Positions 9,062 to 17,379 of a DNA stretch of 64,000 nt are shown piece by piece. Origin of the DNA: Cognatishimia activa (GTDB lineage: Bacteria > Pseudomonadota > Alphaproteobacteria > Rhodobacterales > Rhodobacteraceae); NCBI RefSeq assembly GCF_017798205.1, contig NZ_CP060010.1:2356001-2420000 (forward strand). The letters run 5' to 3'. Position numbers and translations under genes: made by a program. Below the pieces are notes generated by a model. It was given only the letters and a program-made list of their open reading frames with translations. It did no database searches and had not been told where the DNA came from. Each line of letters starts with the position of its first letter. Position 1 is the first letter of the stretch.

Positions 9062-9867
9062 GACGTCAGGCTCAAACACAAAGGGTGATCGGCGTCTGCA
9101 AGCCCGTCGATCACGTCAAAATGATGCTTGCCCGGGTCCGCAACGAGCCGGGCAGGGACGCCGGCACGGCTCCAGTTTTCGGTGATCAAAGCAGACTGGC
9201 GCAGGAACTCTGGCCGTTCGCAGGCCCCAACCCAAGCGGTGAAATCAAATCCTTTATAGGGCGCTCTGAGTGAGGGACTTTCGGCGTGTGCGGTTTCTTT
9301 CATCAGGCCAAGTTTTCCATTCATCGAGTGCCGCAACAGGAGGCGCAGATCGTGAACACCACTTATGCTGGCGATCTTGTCGATCCGCGTCGTCACCGTG
9401 GCAAGCAAAGGCGTGTCGTCACACCCCATCCGCGACACCAAATGTCCGCCTGCTGAGTGTCCCGTCAGCCGGATCGGGCCTGCGACCTCGTTGGCAACCA
9501 TTGATACCGCACGACCAATCTGCGCCGTGATCTCAGGAATTTTCGCTTCAGGCGCAAGGGTATAGCTCGGCATAGCCACGGCCCACCCGTGTTCTATCGG
9601 CCCGCGCGCCAGATGCGACCAGCTGGATTTATCAAAGGCCTGCCAATAGCCCCCATGCACGAAAACGATCAGCCCTTTGGGTTTTTCATTAGGCAAGAAA
9701 AGGTCCAGCTTTTCACGCGGAGCGTCGCCGTAGGCCAGATCCAACCGTCCACGCACCGAGGCGCGAAACTGCGCGGCCTGTTCTGACCACATCGGCGGAA
9801 AATCCGCTGCGTTCTCGATGTAGTCGCCATTGGAAAAGGCATCTTCCCAGTCGATGTCTGGTGTCAT
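9058..9867 (-). CDS. Alpha/beta hydrolase, kynurenine formamidase-like
   Basis: Probable arylformamidase that turns N-formylkynurenine into kynurenine. The 269-residue protein carries the oxyanion-hole motif HGGYW near residue 71, as in animal AFMID-type formamidases, and the nucleophile elbow GHSAGG near residue 137. The late KHHFDVIDGL segment supplies the expected catalytic histidine. It belongs to the alpha/beta-hydrolase fold and not to the metal-dependent KynB family. It is transcribed divergently from the MarR regulator and kynA with only about 50 bp between, which supports a role in tryptophan breakdown. The exact substrate is inferred from motif and context. Confidence 0.82.
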   Translation of the reverse strand: MTPDIDWEDAFSNGDYIENAADFPPMWSEQAAQFRASVRGRLDLAYGDAPREKLDLFLPNEKPKGLIVFVHGGYWQAFDKSSWSHLARGPIEHGWAVAMPSYTLAPEAKIPEITAQIGRAVSMVANEVAGPIRLTGHSAGGHLVSRMGCDDTPLLATVTTRIDKIASISGVHDLRLLLRHSMNGKLGLMKETAHAESPSLRAPYKGFDFTAWVGACERPEFLRQSALITENWSRAGVPARLVADPGKHHFDVIDGLADADHPLCLSLTS

Positions 9868-9918
9868 GGTCAGGTCTCAAAAAATCTCTTGCGCGTTTTG
9901 TTTAGGTTAATATATTTC

Positions 9919-10437
9919 ATGCTTGAAGCAAGTGAAATTCCAACCACCGAGCCCCGCGTGCCAAAACCTTTCAAGCCAGATCCCCCAGACGGAGACCTCA
10001 GCAAAGAGCGTCTTGAGCTGTGGCTGCGTTTGCTAAAGGCCAGCGGTTTGATCGAAGAAGAATTGCGCCGACGGTTTCGCAGCGAGTGCAATTCTACCCT
10101 GCCGAGGTTTGACGTGATGGCGACGTTGGCGGCCGCAGGTAGCGGCCTCAAGATGAGCGAGATCTCGGCGAAGCTGCGCGTTTCGAACGGCAATATCACC
10201 GGCATCGTGGACAAGCTGAGCGAAGAGGGGATCGCAGCCCGCGTGCCCTTGCCCGGCGACCGGCGCGCGCATCTCGTGCAACTGACCGACAAAGGGCGCA
10301 AAGTTTACGAGGACCACGCCAAGGCCCATGCCGGATGGATCGACGAAATCCTAAGCGGCCTGAACGCCGACGACATCGAGGGCATGATCTTGCGGCTCGA
10401 TTATATGACCAAATTCTTGGAGAGCGACGATGACTAG
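9919..10437 (+). CDS. MarR-family transcriptional regulator of the kynurenine genes
   Basis: Winged-helix repressor-type protein, 172 residues from ATG 9919. The helix-turn-helix and wing are visible in LKMSEISAKLRVSNGNITGIVDKLSEEGI followed by the MarR wing RVPLPGDRRAHLVQLTDKGR. The upstream ATG at 9889 would lengthen the protein by 10 atypical residues. It overlaps kynA by 8 bp and faces the formamidase-like gene across a 51-bp spacer, so it very probably controls both directions. The inducer is unknown; a tryptophan catabolite such as kynurenine is a reasonable guess. CTTG-AAG-CAAG at the start codon is a weak candidate operator. Confidence 0.85.
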   Translation: MLEASEIPTTEPRVPKPFKPDPPDGDLSKERLELWLRLLKASGLIEEELRRRFRSECNSTLPRFDVMATLAAAGSGLKMSEISAKLRVSNGNITGIVDKLSEEGIAARVPLPGDRRAHLVQLTDKGRKVYEDHAKAHAGWIDEILSGLNADDIEGMILRLDYMTKFLESDDD

Positions 10438-11266
10438 CGCCTACAACCCCAGCGAAGACGGCGCGCAAATGGGATTTGCCAAGGCGATGTCTTATGGCGA
10501 CTACCTTGGGCTAGAAGGGCTTTTGGCGCAGCAGCACCCACAGAGTACGGCCCATGACGAGATGCTATTCATCATCCAGCATCAGACCAGCGAGCTTTGG
10601 ATGAAACAGGTTCTCCATGAACTCGGCGCCGCGCGGATCGCGCTAAAGACCGGCGACACGCCGCAGATGTTCAAGATCCTTGCCCGTGTCAGCCGCATCT
10701 TTGAACAGCTCAACAACGCCTGGGATGTGCTGCGTACGATGACGCCTGCGGACTATACGACTTTCCGAGAAGCGCTTGGGCCGTCAAGCGGATTTCAATC
10801 CTATCAATACAGGCTGATCGAGTTCACTTTGGGCAACCGCAACCCGCATATGATGCAGCCCCATGCGCATGTGCCAGAGGTCCATGCGCTGCTAGAGGCA
10901 GAACTGGCGCGTCCCAGTTTCTATGATGAAGTAGTGACCAATCTGTTTCAAACGCTGGATGGGCACTCAGACAATATGCCCGCGCCACAGCTCGACAGCC
11001 CCCACACAGCGCAGCCTGAAATCCAAGCGCGCTGGAAGCAGGTTTATCAAGACACTACAACCCATTGGGCGCTCTATGAGCTGGGCGAGAAACTGATGGA
11101 TATGGAAGATTACTTCCGTCGCTGGCGCTTTAACCACGTGACCACGGTTGAACGCGTCATCGGGTTCAAGCGTGGCACCGGAGGGACATCCGGTGTGCAA
11201 TATCTCAAACGCATGCTCAGCGTCGAGCTCTTTCCTGAACTCTGGAACGTCAGAGGCGAACTCTGA
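10430..11266 (+). CDS. kynA: Tryptophan 2,3-dioxygenase
   Basis: Heme enzyme that opens the indole ring of L-tryptophan to N-formylkynurenine, the first step of the kynurenine route. 278 residues, normal for bacterial TDO. Visible active-site elements are FIIQHQTSELWMKQ (substrate-side histidine, near residue 45), FQSYQYRLIEFTLGNRN (Tyr and Arg that bind the carboxylate), RRWRFNHVTTVERVIG with the probable proximal heme histidine near residue 230, and the loop GTGGTSGV. It overlaps the marR stop, so the two are co-translated, and is followed by a cupin and kynureninase. Confidence 0.96.
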   Translation: MTSAYNPSEDGAQMGFAKAMSYGDYLGLEGLLAQQHPQSTAHDEMLFIIQHQTSELWMKQVLHELGAARIALKTGDTPQMFKILARVSRIFEQLNNAWDVLRTMTPADYTTFREALGPSSGFQSYQYRLIEFTLGNRNPHMMQPHAHVPEVHALLEAELARPSFYDEVVTNLFQTLDGHSDNMPAPQLDSPHTAQPEIQARWKQVYQDTTTHWALYELGEKLMDMEDYFRRWRFNHVTTVERVIGFKRGTGGTSGVQYLKRMLSVELFPELWNVRGEL

Positions 11267-11286
11267 TCAAATCAAAGGATGATGTT

Positions 11287-11667
11287 ATGAAATTTATCTC
11301 TTTCTGCGCGGCATTCGCCATATCGGCCACCGCAGCCTTCGCCCAAGACCTGTCACGCGAGGAAATACGCCGCGTGCCGGTGCCCGGGTCCGAGACCATG
11401 GAGGTCATCGTCAGCAAGCTCACCGTCGCGCCGGGCGCGACGATCCCGATGCACAGCCATCCTGGCGACGAGCACGCCGTGGTGATCACTGCGGCAACGG
11501 CACAGGCCCCAAACGGGCAGATCATCGAATTCCCGATCGGGGCCACGCTCTATTTTCCAGACGGGCAGGTGCATGGCGGTCTGACCAATATCGGCGAGGC
11601 ACCTATGGTGGCGATCACGACCCATGTGGTGCGGGTGGGCGAACCTCTGACCATTCCGGCTCAGTAA
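11287..11667 (+). CDS. Exported single-domain cupin
   Basis: 126 residues with a Sec signal peptide (MKFISFCAAFAISATAAFA, cleavage after AFA-Q). The mature part is one cupin_2 barrel: the metal-site motif is PMHSHPGDEHAVV (two His, one Glu, about residues 56-68) and a fourth ligand is in DGQVHGG near residue 99. The function is not known. A periplasmic location is odd for a gene placed between kynA and kynU in what looks like one operon (20 and 24 bp spacers). It may bind a metal or small molecule rather than catalyse a pathway step. Confidence 0.8.
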   Translation: MKFISFCAAFAISATAAFAQDLSREEIRRVPVPGSETMEVIVSKLTVAPGATIPMHSHPGDEHAVVITAATAQAPNGQIIEFPIGATLYFPDGQVHGGLTNIGEAPMVAITTHVVRVGEPLTIPAQ

Positions 11668-11691
11668 GATTTGCGACACGAGGGGGGAGCA

Positions 11692-12876
11692 ATGTTACCA
11701 CGCAAAGATCTGTTTGAGTTGCCCGAAGGGGTGATCTATCTGGACGGCAACTCATTGGGACCATTGCCAAAAGGTGCACAAGAGCGTGCCATGCACACCA
11801 TTTCCCAAGAATGGGGCGGAGAGCTGATCCGCGCATGGAATTCCGCCGATTGGATGTCTTTGCCGCAAAAGGTCGGGGACCGTATCGCCGGATTGATCGG
11901 GGCCGCACCAGGCTCGGTTGCCACCGGAGACACCCTCTCGATCAAGGTCTATCAGGCCTTGGCCGCTGCATTGAAAATGCGGCCCGATCGCAAGGTGATC
12001 CTGTCGGACAAAGGCAATTTCCCCACCGATCTCTATATGGCGCAGGGCCTGATCAAGACGCTGGACGCAGGTTATGAATTGCGTACACCTGCACCCGAAG
12101 ACGTAGCGGATGCGATCACGGAAGAGGTCGCTGTGGTCATGCTCACACAGGTCGATTATCGCAGCGGACGCCTACATGACATGCAGGCAATCACTGAAAA
12201 GGCCCATGCGGCGGGCGCGGTGATGATCTGGGATCTGGCGCATTCGGCGGGGGCTTTGCCTGTCGATCTGGCGGGCAGCAACGCAGAATTCGCCGTTGGC
12301 TGCACCTATAAATACCTCAACGGTGGCCCCGGAGCGCCGGCCTTCATCTATGCCCGTCCTGATATTGTCGAGGACGTAGAGCCTGCGCTCGCCGGTTGGC
12401 TTGGCCACGCCGCGCCCTTCGCGATGGACCCAGCCTACAGCCCCGCCATGTCGACAGAGCGCCTGCGTGTTGGCACGCCACCAGTCGTTCAATTGTCCCT
12501 GTTGGATGCAGCTTTGGATGTCTGGAACGGCGTCGGTATGGCAGATATTCGCGCCGCATCTATTGATCTTTGCGAGACATTCATTGCCGAGGTCGAAGCG
12601 CGCTGCCCTATGGTAACGCTCGCCTCTCCTCGCGACGCGCAGCAACGCGGCTCGCAGGTCTCGTTCGCATTTGATCCGGGCTACCCGGTGGTGCAGGCCC
12701 TGATCGACCACGGCGTGATCGGAGATTTCCGCGCGCCCAACATTATGCGCTTTGGCTTTACGCCGCTGTACATTGACCAAGCCGACGTCATCCGCGCCGC
12801 CGAGATCCTTGAGACCATCATGACTGAGGGTCTCTGGAAGGATCCCAAATATCACCAAGTTTCCAAAGTCACCTGA
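11692..12876 (+). CDS. kynU: Kynureninase
   Basis: PLP enzyme that cleaves kynurenine to anthranilate and alanine. 394 residues from ATG 11692 (MLPRKDLFELPEG), which has GGGGGAG just upstream; a TTG at 11671 is less likely. The family N-terminus YLDGNSLGPLPK is near residue 18 and the PLP lysine lies in GCTYKYLNGGPGAP near residue 205. WDLAHSAGALPVDL before it contains the PLP-contacting aspartate. It completes, with kynA and the divergent hydrolase, a three-step route from tryptophan to anthranilate. No anthranilate dioxygenase is visible in the window. Confidence 0.95.
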   Translation: MLPRKDLFELPEGVIYLDGNSLGPLPKGAQERAMHTISQEWGGELIRAWNSADWMSLPQKVGDRIAGLIGAAPGSVATGDTLSIKVYQALAAALKMRPDRKVILSDKGNFPTDLYMAQGLIKTLDAGYELRTPAPEDVADAITEEVAVVMLTQVDYRSGRLHDMQAITEKAHAAGAVMIWDLAHSAGALPVDLAGSNAEFAVGCTYKYLNGGPGAPAFIYARPDIVEDVEPALAGWLGHAAPFAMDPAYSPAMSTERLRVGTPPVVQLSLLDAALDVWNGVGMADIRAASIDLCETFIAEVEARCPMVTLASPRDAQQRGSQVSFAFDPGYPVVQALIDHGVIGDFRAPNIMRFGFTPLYIDQADVIRAAEILETIMTEGLWKDPKYHQVSKVT

Positions 12877-12891
12877 GTAAAGGACATCACT

Positions 12892-13128
12892 ATGGTCTGC
12901 CTTTTCGTTCAAATCCGCTGCACCCCCGGTACGGCCTATCGGGTCGCAGATGACATCGCCCTGCGCGAGATTCATTCCGAGCTTTATTCCATCAGCGGCG
13001 ACTATGATCTCTTGATGAAGCTCTACATCCCAGAGGGCGAGGACGTTGGGCGCTATATCAACGACAACCTGCTCAATATCGAGGGCATCGAGCGCACCCA
13101 TACGACCCAGACCTTCAAAGCCTTCTGA
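12892..13128 (+). CDS. Stand-alone Lrp/AsnC ligand-binding (RAM) domain protein
   Basis: 78 residues forming only the RAM effector-binding domain of Lrp/AsnC regulators (MVCLFVQIRCTPGTAYRVAD, then SISGDYDLLMKLYIPEGEDV), without a helix-turn-helix. Such stand-alone domains bind amino acids and can modulate full-length Lrp proteins by mixed oligomers. It sits 15 bp after kynU in the kynurenine operon, so it may sense tryptophan or a product. Some proteins of this size are annotated as Lrp family regulators despite lacking a DNA-binding part. Confidence 0.85.
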   Translation: MVCLFVQIRCTPGTAYRVADDIALREIHSELYSISGDYDLLMKLYIPEGEDVGRYINDNLLNIEGIERTHTTQTFKAF

Positions 13129-13190
13129 GCGCTTGCCAAAGCGATGCCGCGCACGGATAGTCGCGGCAAGAGCATTGAGGAAATTGCAGC

Positions 13191-14459
13191 ATGGCTTTGG
13201 AAAACCTCTGGGAAAAAACCGCCGTTGCGCCGCCAGCGACCAAAATTCTGGCGAGCGCACAATCCGCCTATGATCTTATGGTCATTGGCGCTGGATTTTC
13301 CGGCTGTTCAGCGGCTCTGACCGCGCGGGATTTGGGGGCGTCTGTTGCGGTTTTCGAAGCCAGAACAATCGGCTATGGCGGATCAGGGCGCAATGTCGGT
13401 CTGGTGAACGCAGGCCTTTGGACGCCGCCCGAAGACATCGAGGCCACGATTGGCAAACGCGAGGGCTCGCATCTTTACGAGAGCCTCAGTGCGGCACCAG
13501 ATCATGTGTTTTCCCTGATCGACCGGCTGAATATCGAATGTAATGCCCGCCGCAATGGCACCCTGCATTGCGCCCATGCGGACACGGGGCTGGCGGATCT
13601 GAAATTGCGCGCGAAACAACTGCGCGCGCGTGGTGCTCCGGTCGAGCTGTTGGGCGCCAACGCCACCCGTCATCGCGTCGGCTCTGACCGTTTCAAAGGC
13701 GCGCTTTTTGATCCGCGGGCTGGGACCATTCAGCCGTTGTCCTATGTGCGTGGCCTCGCCAAAGAGGCCATGAAAGCAGGCGCGCATCTGTTTGAAAACG
13801 CGCCGGTGCATCATGTGAAAAAGACCTCATCGGGTTGGATGGTTTCGGTCGGCGAGCAAGTGATCTTTGCCAAGGCGTTGTTGTTGGCCACAAATGCCTA
13901 TCTGAAGGGGCTCAGCGGCTTGCCCGCGCCGCAGTTCACCAAAGTCGGTTATTTTCAGGCGGCCACGCGCCCGCTGGAGCCCACATGGCAGCGTAGCATC
14001 CTGCCCGGCAAAGAAGGCTGTTGGGACACGGCCATGGTTATGTCGTCCTTTCGCATGGACGGCGAGGGGCGTCTTGTGATTGGCGGGGTTGGATCCCTCG
14101 ACAGCATTGGGCGTGGCACGCATCTGGCCTGGGCGCAGCGCAAACTGGCGCATCTTTTCCCGCAACTGGCAAAAGAAACCCTGCAAGAGGCCTGGAGTGG
14201 CACGATCTGTATGACCAGCGACCATATTCCAAAGATTCTGGACATTGGCACCAAAGGCTATGCGCTTTTTGGCTATTCCGGTCGTGGGATCGGGCCGGGC
14301 ACGGTCTTTGGCGCGACGGCGGCCCATGCGCTTTTGACCGGAGACCGCCAAGACCTGCCGGTGGTGCCCACCAAAGCGCATACTGAAAAGCTGACGGGCC
14401 TGAAGGAAGTCTACTACGAGGCCGGAGCGACTCTGACCCATATGGTCTCTGCCCGTTAG
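13191..14459 (+). CDS. FAD-dependent amine/amino-acid oxidase (DAO family)
   Basis: 422 residues with a Rossmann FAD-binding motif VIGAGFSGCSAALTARDLGA near residue 31 and the GYGGSGRNVGLVNAGLW segment typical of the gamma-glutamylputrescine oxidase-like branch of the DAO family. Late GYSGRGIGPGTVFG is the second FAD contact. It oxidises a C-N bond of an amine or amino acid, but the substrate cannot be read from sequence. It follows the RAM-domain gene by 62 bp in the kynurenine operon, so a tryptophan-derived or related amine is possible. The enzyme is probably cytoplasmic; no signal peptide is seen. Confidence 0.83.
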   Translation: MALENLWEKTAVAPPATKILASAQSAYDLMVIGAGFSGCSAALTARDLGASVAVFEARTIGYGGSGRNVGLVNAGLWTPPEDIEATIGKREGSHLYESLSAAPDHVFSLIDRLNIECNARRNGTLHCAHADTGLADLKLRAKQLRARGAPVELLGANATRHRVGSDRFKGALFDPRAGTIQPLSYVRGLAKEAMKAGAHLFENAPVHHVKKTSSGWMVSVGEQVIFAKALLLATNAYLKGLSGLPAPQFTKVGYFQAATRPLEPTWQRSILPGKEGCWDTAMVMSSFRMDGEGRLVIGGVGSLDSIGRGTHLAWAQRKLAHLFPQLAKETLQEAWSGTICMTSDHIPKILDIGTKGYALFGYSGRGIGPGTVFGATAAHALLTGDRQDLPVVPTKAHTEKLTGLKEVYYEAGATLTHMVSAR

Positions 14460-14542
14460 GACGCCGCGTTCCTGTTGGGATCATTTGCAATTGCCCCGGC
14501 ATTTGCCCCATGATCCCGTCAGCCACTCTGGGAGGATCAGAC

Positions 14543-15358
14543 ATGCATGATGGATCGACACCGCCAATGGACCCGGTCACGCTTGAGGTGTCCGACGGCA
14601 TTGCCACGCTGACCATGGAACGACCACGCTCGATCAATGCGCTGTCCGAAGAGATGTTGGCAGCCCTGCAAGCGCAGCTTGATGACATTGCCACGCGCCG
14701 CGACATCAAAGTGGTGATCCTGCGTGGGGCAGGGGATCATTTCTGTGCAGGCCATAACCTCAAAGAAATGACCGCGCGGCGGGGCGATGAGGATGGCGGG
14801 TATCAGTACTACAACGACCTCTTTGCCACCTGCGCCAAGATGATGATGTCGGTCGTGAACCTGCCGCAACCCGTGATCGCTGAGGTTACGGGCATTGCGA
14901 CGGCTGCGGGCTGTCAGCTTGTGGCGAGTTGCGATCTGGCCGTCGCCTCTGAAGAGGCGCGTTTTGCGACCTCTGGCATCAACATCGGGCTGTTCTGTTC
15001 CACGCCCATGGTGGCGCTCAGCAGGAATGTGCCGCGCAAGGCTGCGATGGAAATGCTGTTGCTGGGTGAATTTATCCATGCGGACAAGGCCTTAGAGATG
15101 GGCCTTATCAATCGCGTCGTGCCCTTGGATCAGGTCGCGGCAGCTACCCGCGAGATGGCTGCCAAGATCGTCAGCAAGTCTCCGGTCGCCGTAAAAATCG
15201 GCAAACGTGCCTTCTATGAGCAGGCCGAGATGACTTTGGCCGAGGCCTATGACTATGCCGGTCGTACCATGGCCGACAATATGATGGCGCGGGACGCAGA
15301 ACGTGGCATCGGGGCCTTTGTGACCAAAGCCCCAATGCCGGAATGGGAAGGCGAATAG
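14543..15358 (+). CDS. Crotonase-fold protein (enoyl-CoA hydratase family, catalytic Glu missing)
   Basis: 271 residues from ATG 14543, which follows GGGAGG at good spacing. The crotonase fold is evident: GAGDHFCAGHNLKEM near residue 70 (oxyanion-hole region), GIATAAGCQLVASCDLAVAS near residue 118 and FATSGINIGLFCSTPMVALSR. In hydratases the two catalytic glutamates sit at GCE and PE; here these positions read GCQ and SG, so ordinary hydratase activity is unlikely. It resembles the ECHDC3-like subgroup. It could be a thioesterase, isomerase or decarboxylase of the fold. It is the last gene of the plus-strand run and converges on the pentose operon with a 3-bp gap. Confidence 0.85.
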   Translation: MHDGSTPPMDPVTLEVSDGIATLTMERPRSINALSEEMLAALQAQLDDIATRRDIKVVILRGAGDHFCAGHNLKEMTARRGDEDGGYQYYNDLFATCAKMMMSVVNLPQPVIAEVTGIATAAGCQLVASCDLAVASEEARFATSGINIGLFCSTPMVALSRNVPRKAAMEMLLLGEFIHADKALEMGLINRVVPLDQVAAATREMAAKIVSKSPVAVKIGKRAFYEQAEMTLAEAYDYAGRTMADNMMARDAERGIGAFVTKAPMPEWEGE

Positions 15359-15361
15359 GCG

Positions 15362-16213
15362 TTAGTCCCAGGCCACCACGGTCTGGCGCTGTTGCCCCAG
15401 CCCTGTAATGCCAAGTTCCACGACATCGCCCGGTTTCAGGTACTGCGGCGGCTTAAAGCCCATGCCGACGCCCGGAGGCGTCCCCGTCAGGATCAAGTCT
15501 CCGGTTTCCAATTGCACGAACTGCGACACGTGATGGATGATCGTGCGCACATCAAAGATCATCTTTGAGGTATTGCCCGTCTGTTTGCGCGTGCCGTTCA
15601 CATCCAGCCACATCTCGAGGTTCTGGACATCGGCGATCTCGTCCGGCGTCACAAGCATCGGACCCGTCGGGCAGAAGTTCGGAAAGCTCTTGCCTTTCAC
15701 CCATTGCCCGCCACGCTCGATCTGCCACGCGCGTTCGGACACATCATTGGCCAGCGTATAGCCCGCAACATAATCCAGCGCGTCCTCCATCGACACACAA
15801 AGCGCGGTCTTGCCAATGACCAAGGCCAGTTCGACCTCCCAGTCCAGCTTGGTCATATGGGGCGGGTAGGGGATGTCGGCATTGGCCTCGCAAAAGGTGG
15901 CGGAGGATTTGCTAAACAAGATCGGCTCCTCAGGGATCGGCAGGCCCGCTTCTTCGGCGTGGTCGGAATAGTTTAGGCCGATGCACCAGATATTGCGGGG
16001 TTGTGCGATGGGCGTTGCGATACTAAGGCCCGCGGTGTCGAGCTGTTCCAGAGTGTTGATGTCAATCGAGGCCAAGCGATCCATCAGCCCCTCTGCAAAG
16101 GCATCTGGCGAGATGTCGTCACAGATGGTCTCCAGCCCGTGCCAAGTGTCTCCGTCCATAGATGCTGCCGGAATGATCGATCCCTCAGCGTTCTGAAAGC
16201 GTTGTAGTTTCAT
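15362..16213 (-). CDS. Fumarylacetoacetate hydrolase family protein (small form)
   Basis: 283 residues from ATG 16213 (MKLQRFQNAEGS). The FAH fold is shown by NIWCIGLNYSDHAEEAG near residue 73, the metal-binding DWEVELALVIGK (Glu and Asp ligands) and GDLILTGTPPGVGMG near residue 240. Members hydrolyse or decarboxylate diketo acids, such as 2,4-diketo-3-deoxy-L-fuconate or acylpyruvates. It is the last gene of the lactonase and KDX-dehydratase operon on the minus strand, 17 bp after the larger FAH protein. Its place in the pathway is uncertain: it may handle a side product or a second sugar. Confidence 0.85.
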   Translation of the reverse strand: MKLQRFQNAEGSIIPAASMDGDTWHGLETICDDISPDAFAEGLMDRLASIDINTLEQLDTAGLSIATPIAQPRNIWCIGLNYSDHAEEAGLPIPEEPILFSKSSATFCEANADIPYPPHMTKLDWEVELALVIGKTALCVSMEDALDYVAGYTLANDVSERAWQIERGGQWVKGKSFPNFCPTGPMLVTPDEIADVQNLEMWLDVNGTRKQTGNTSKMIFDVRTIIHHVSQFVQLETGDLILTGTPPGVGMGFKPPQYLKPGDVVELGITGLGQQRQTVVAWD

Positions 16214-16230
16214 AACCTTACTCGTCCTCG

Positions 16231-17379
16231 TTAAAGTAAATCGCGCGCAGCAAGATTGCGCATCAGATGGCTGGCCCCAAAGGTCCATTCATCGCATATG
16301 GTTGATAGCTGAACGCGATTGCGCAGCGTGCCGAGACCCGGGGCTTTGATCTCGACCTGATCACCAAGCTTGTGGGTAAAGCCTTCGCCGGGCACATCTC
16401 GGTCCTGTGTGGGCGCGAAAAGCGTGCCAAGATAAAGCATCAGCCCATCGGGGTATTGGTGATGACGCCCCAAGGTTTGTGCGACAAGGTCTTCGGGGTC
16501 TCGGCTGATTTCTTTCATCGACGAATGGCCGGTCATCTCAAAGCCGTCTTCGCCGCGCACGGTCAGCGTCAGTTCAGCCGCGCGGACGTCGTTCAGCGTA
16601 AAGCCCTCGTCAAACAGGCGGATCATCGGGCCAATGGCGGCTGAGGCGTTGTTGTCCTTTGCCTTGGACAGCAAAAGCGCCGAGCGCCCCTCCACGTCAC
16701 GCAAGTTTACGTCATTACCCAAAGTTGCGCCAACGATTTGACCCGTTGAGGAAACGGCCAAAACCACCTCGGGTTCGGGGTTGTTCCAGGTCGACACCGG
16801 ATGCAGTCCGACATCAGCACCATAGCCGACGGCAGATAGGACCTGCGCCTTGGAAAACACTTCGGCGTCAGGGCCGATGCCGACCTCTAGATATTGCGAC
16901 CACAGACCTTCTTCGATCAATGCAGCCTTCACCTTTTGTGCCTCAGGAGAGCCGGCTTTGACGTTGCGCAGACTGTCTCCGATGGCGCCACCGATGCGCG
17001 CGCGGATGTCTTCGGCGCGTTGGGGATCCCCTTTCGCGCGTTCCTCAATCACGCGTTCCACCATCGACCCCGCGAAGGTGACGCCGCAGGCCTTTACGGC
17101 CTGAAGATCGCAGGGGGTAAGAAAATGGATCTGCGCGCGATCCCCAGCCGGAGCCGCCGCGATCTCGTTAAGCGATCCCATCGAGACGCCGTCTGCCGTC
17201 GCCACATAGCGCGCGGGGTCGTCCATCTCGCAGATATCCCGCACCAATGGCGCGGATTTGGACGTGATATCAACAACCTCTTCGTCGCGCAGGGTGACGA
17301 CGCAGGGCCCACTTGCCTCGGGCGACCACACGCGGCCGAGCCAAGTTCCGGCATGTTCAGCCTTTGATAAAAACGTCAT
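16231..17379 (-). CDS. xylX: 2-keto-3-deoxy-pentonate dehydratase (FAH family, XylX-like)
   Basis: 382 residues, the size of Caulobacter XylX, which dehydrates 2-keto-3-deoxy-D-xylonate to 2-oxoglutarate semialdehyde in the Weimberg route. Features include the N-terminal GVTFAGSMVERVIEERAKGD, the catalytic segment NNPEPEVVLAVSSTGQIVGATLGNDVNLRDVEGRSA condensed around residues 195-230 (metal-binding Glu and Asp), and YLGTLFAPTQDRDVPGEGFT. The start at 17379 overlaps the lactonase stop by 4 bp (ATGA). A longer frame to 17553 runs into the lactonase gene and is rejected. L-arabinonate-derived 2-keto-3-deoxy acid is an alternative substrate. Confidence 0.85.
   Translation of the reverse strand: MTFLSKAEHAGTWLGRVWSPEASGPCVVTLRDEEVVDITSKSAPLVRDICEMDDPARYVATADGVSMGSLNEIAAAPAGDRAQIHFLTPCDLQAVKACGVTFAGSMVERVIEERAKGDPQRAEDIRARIGGAIGDSLRNVKAGSPEAQKVKAALIEEGLWSQYLEVGIGPDAEVFSKAQVLSAVGYGADVGLHPVSTWNNPEPEVVLAVSSTGQIVGATLGNDVNLRDVEGRSALLLSKAKDNNASAAIGPMIRLFDEGFTLNDVRAAELTLTVRGEDGFEMTGHSSMKEISRDPEDLVAQTLGRHHQYPDGLMLYLGTLFAPTQDRDVPGEGFTHKLGDQVEIKAPGLGTLRNRVQLSTICDEWTFGASHLMRNLAARDLL

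Noticed and set aside
12172-13260. 362-codon minus-strand frame across kynU and the RAM-domain gene
   Set aside because: Antisense to two well-supported genes, spans their junction and lacks a recognisable fold.
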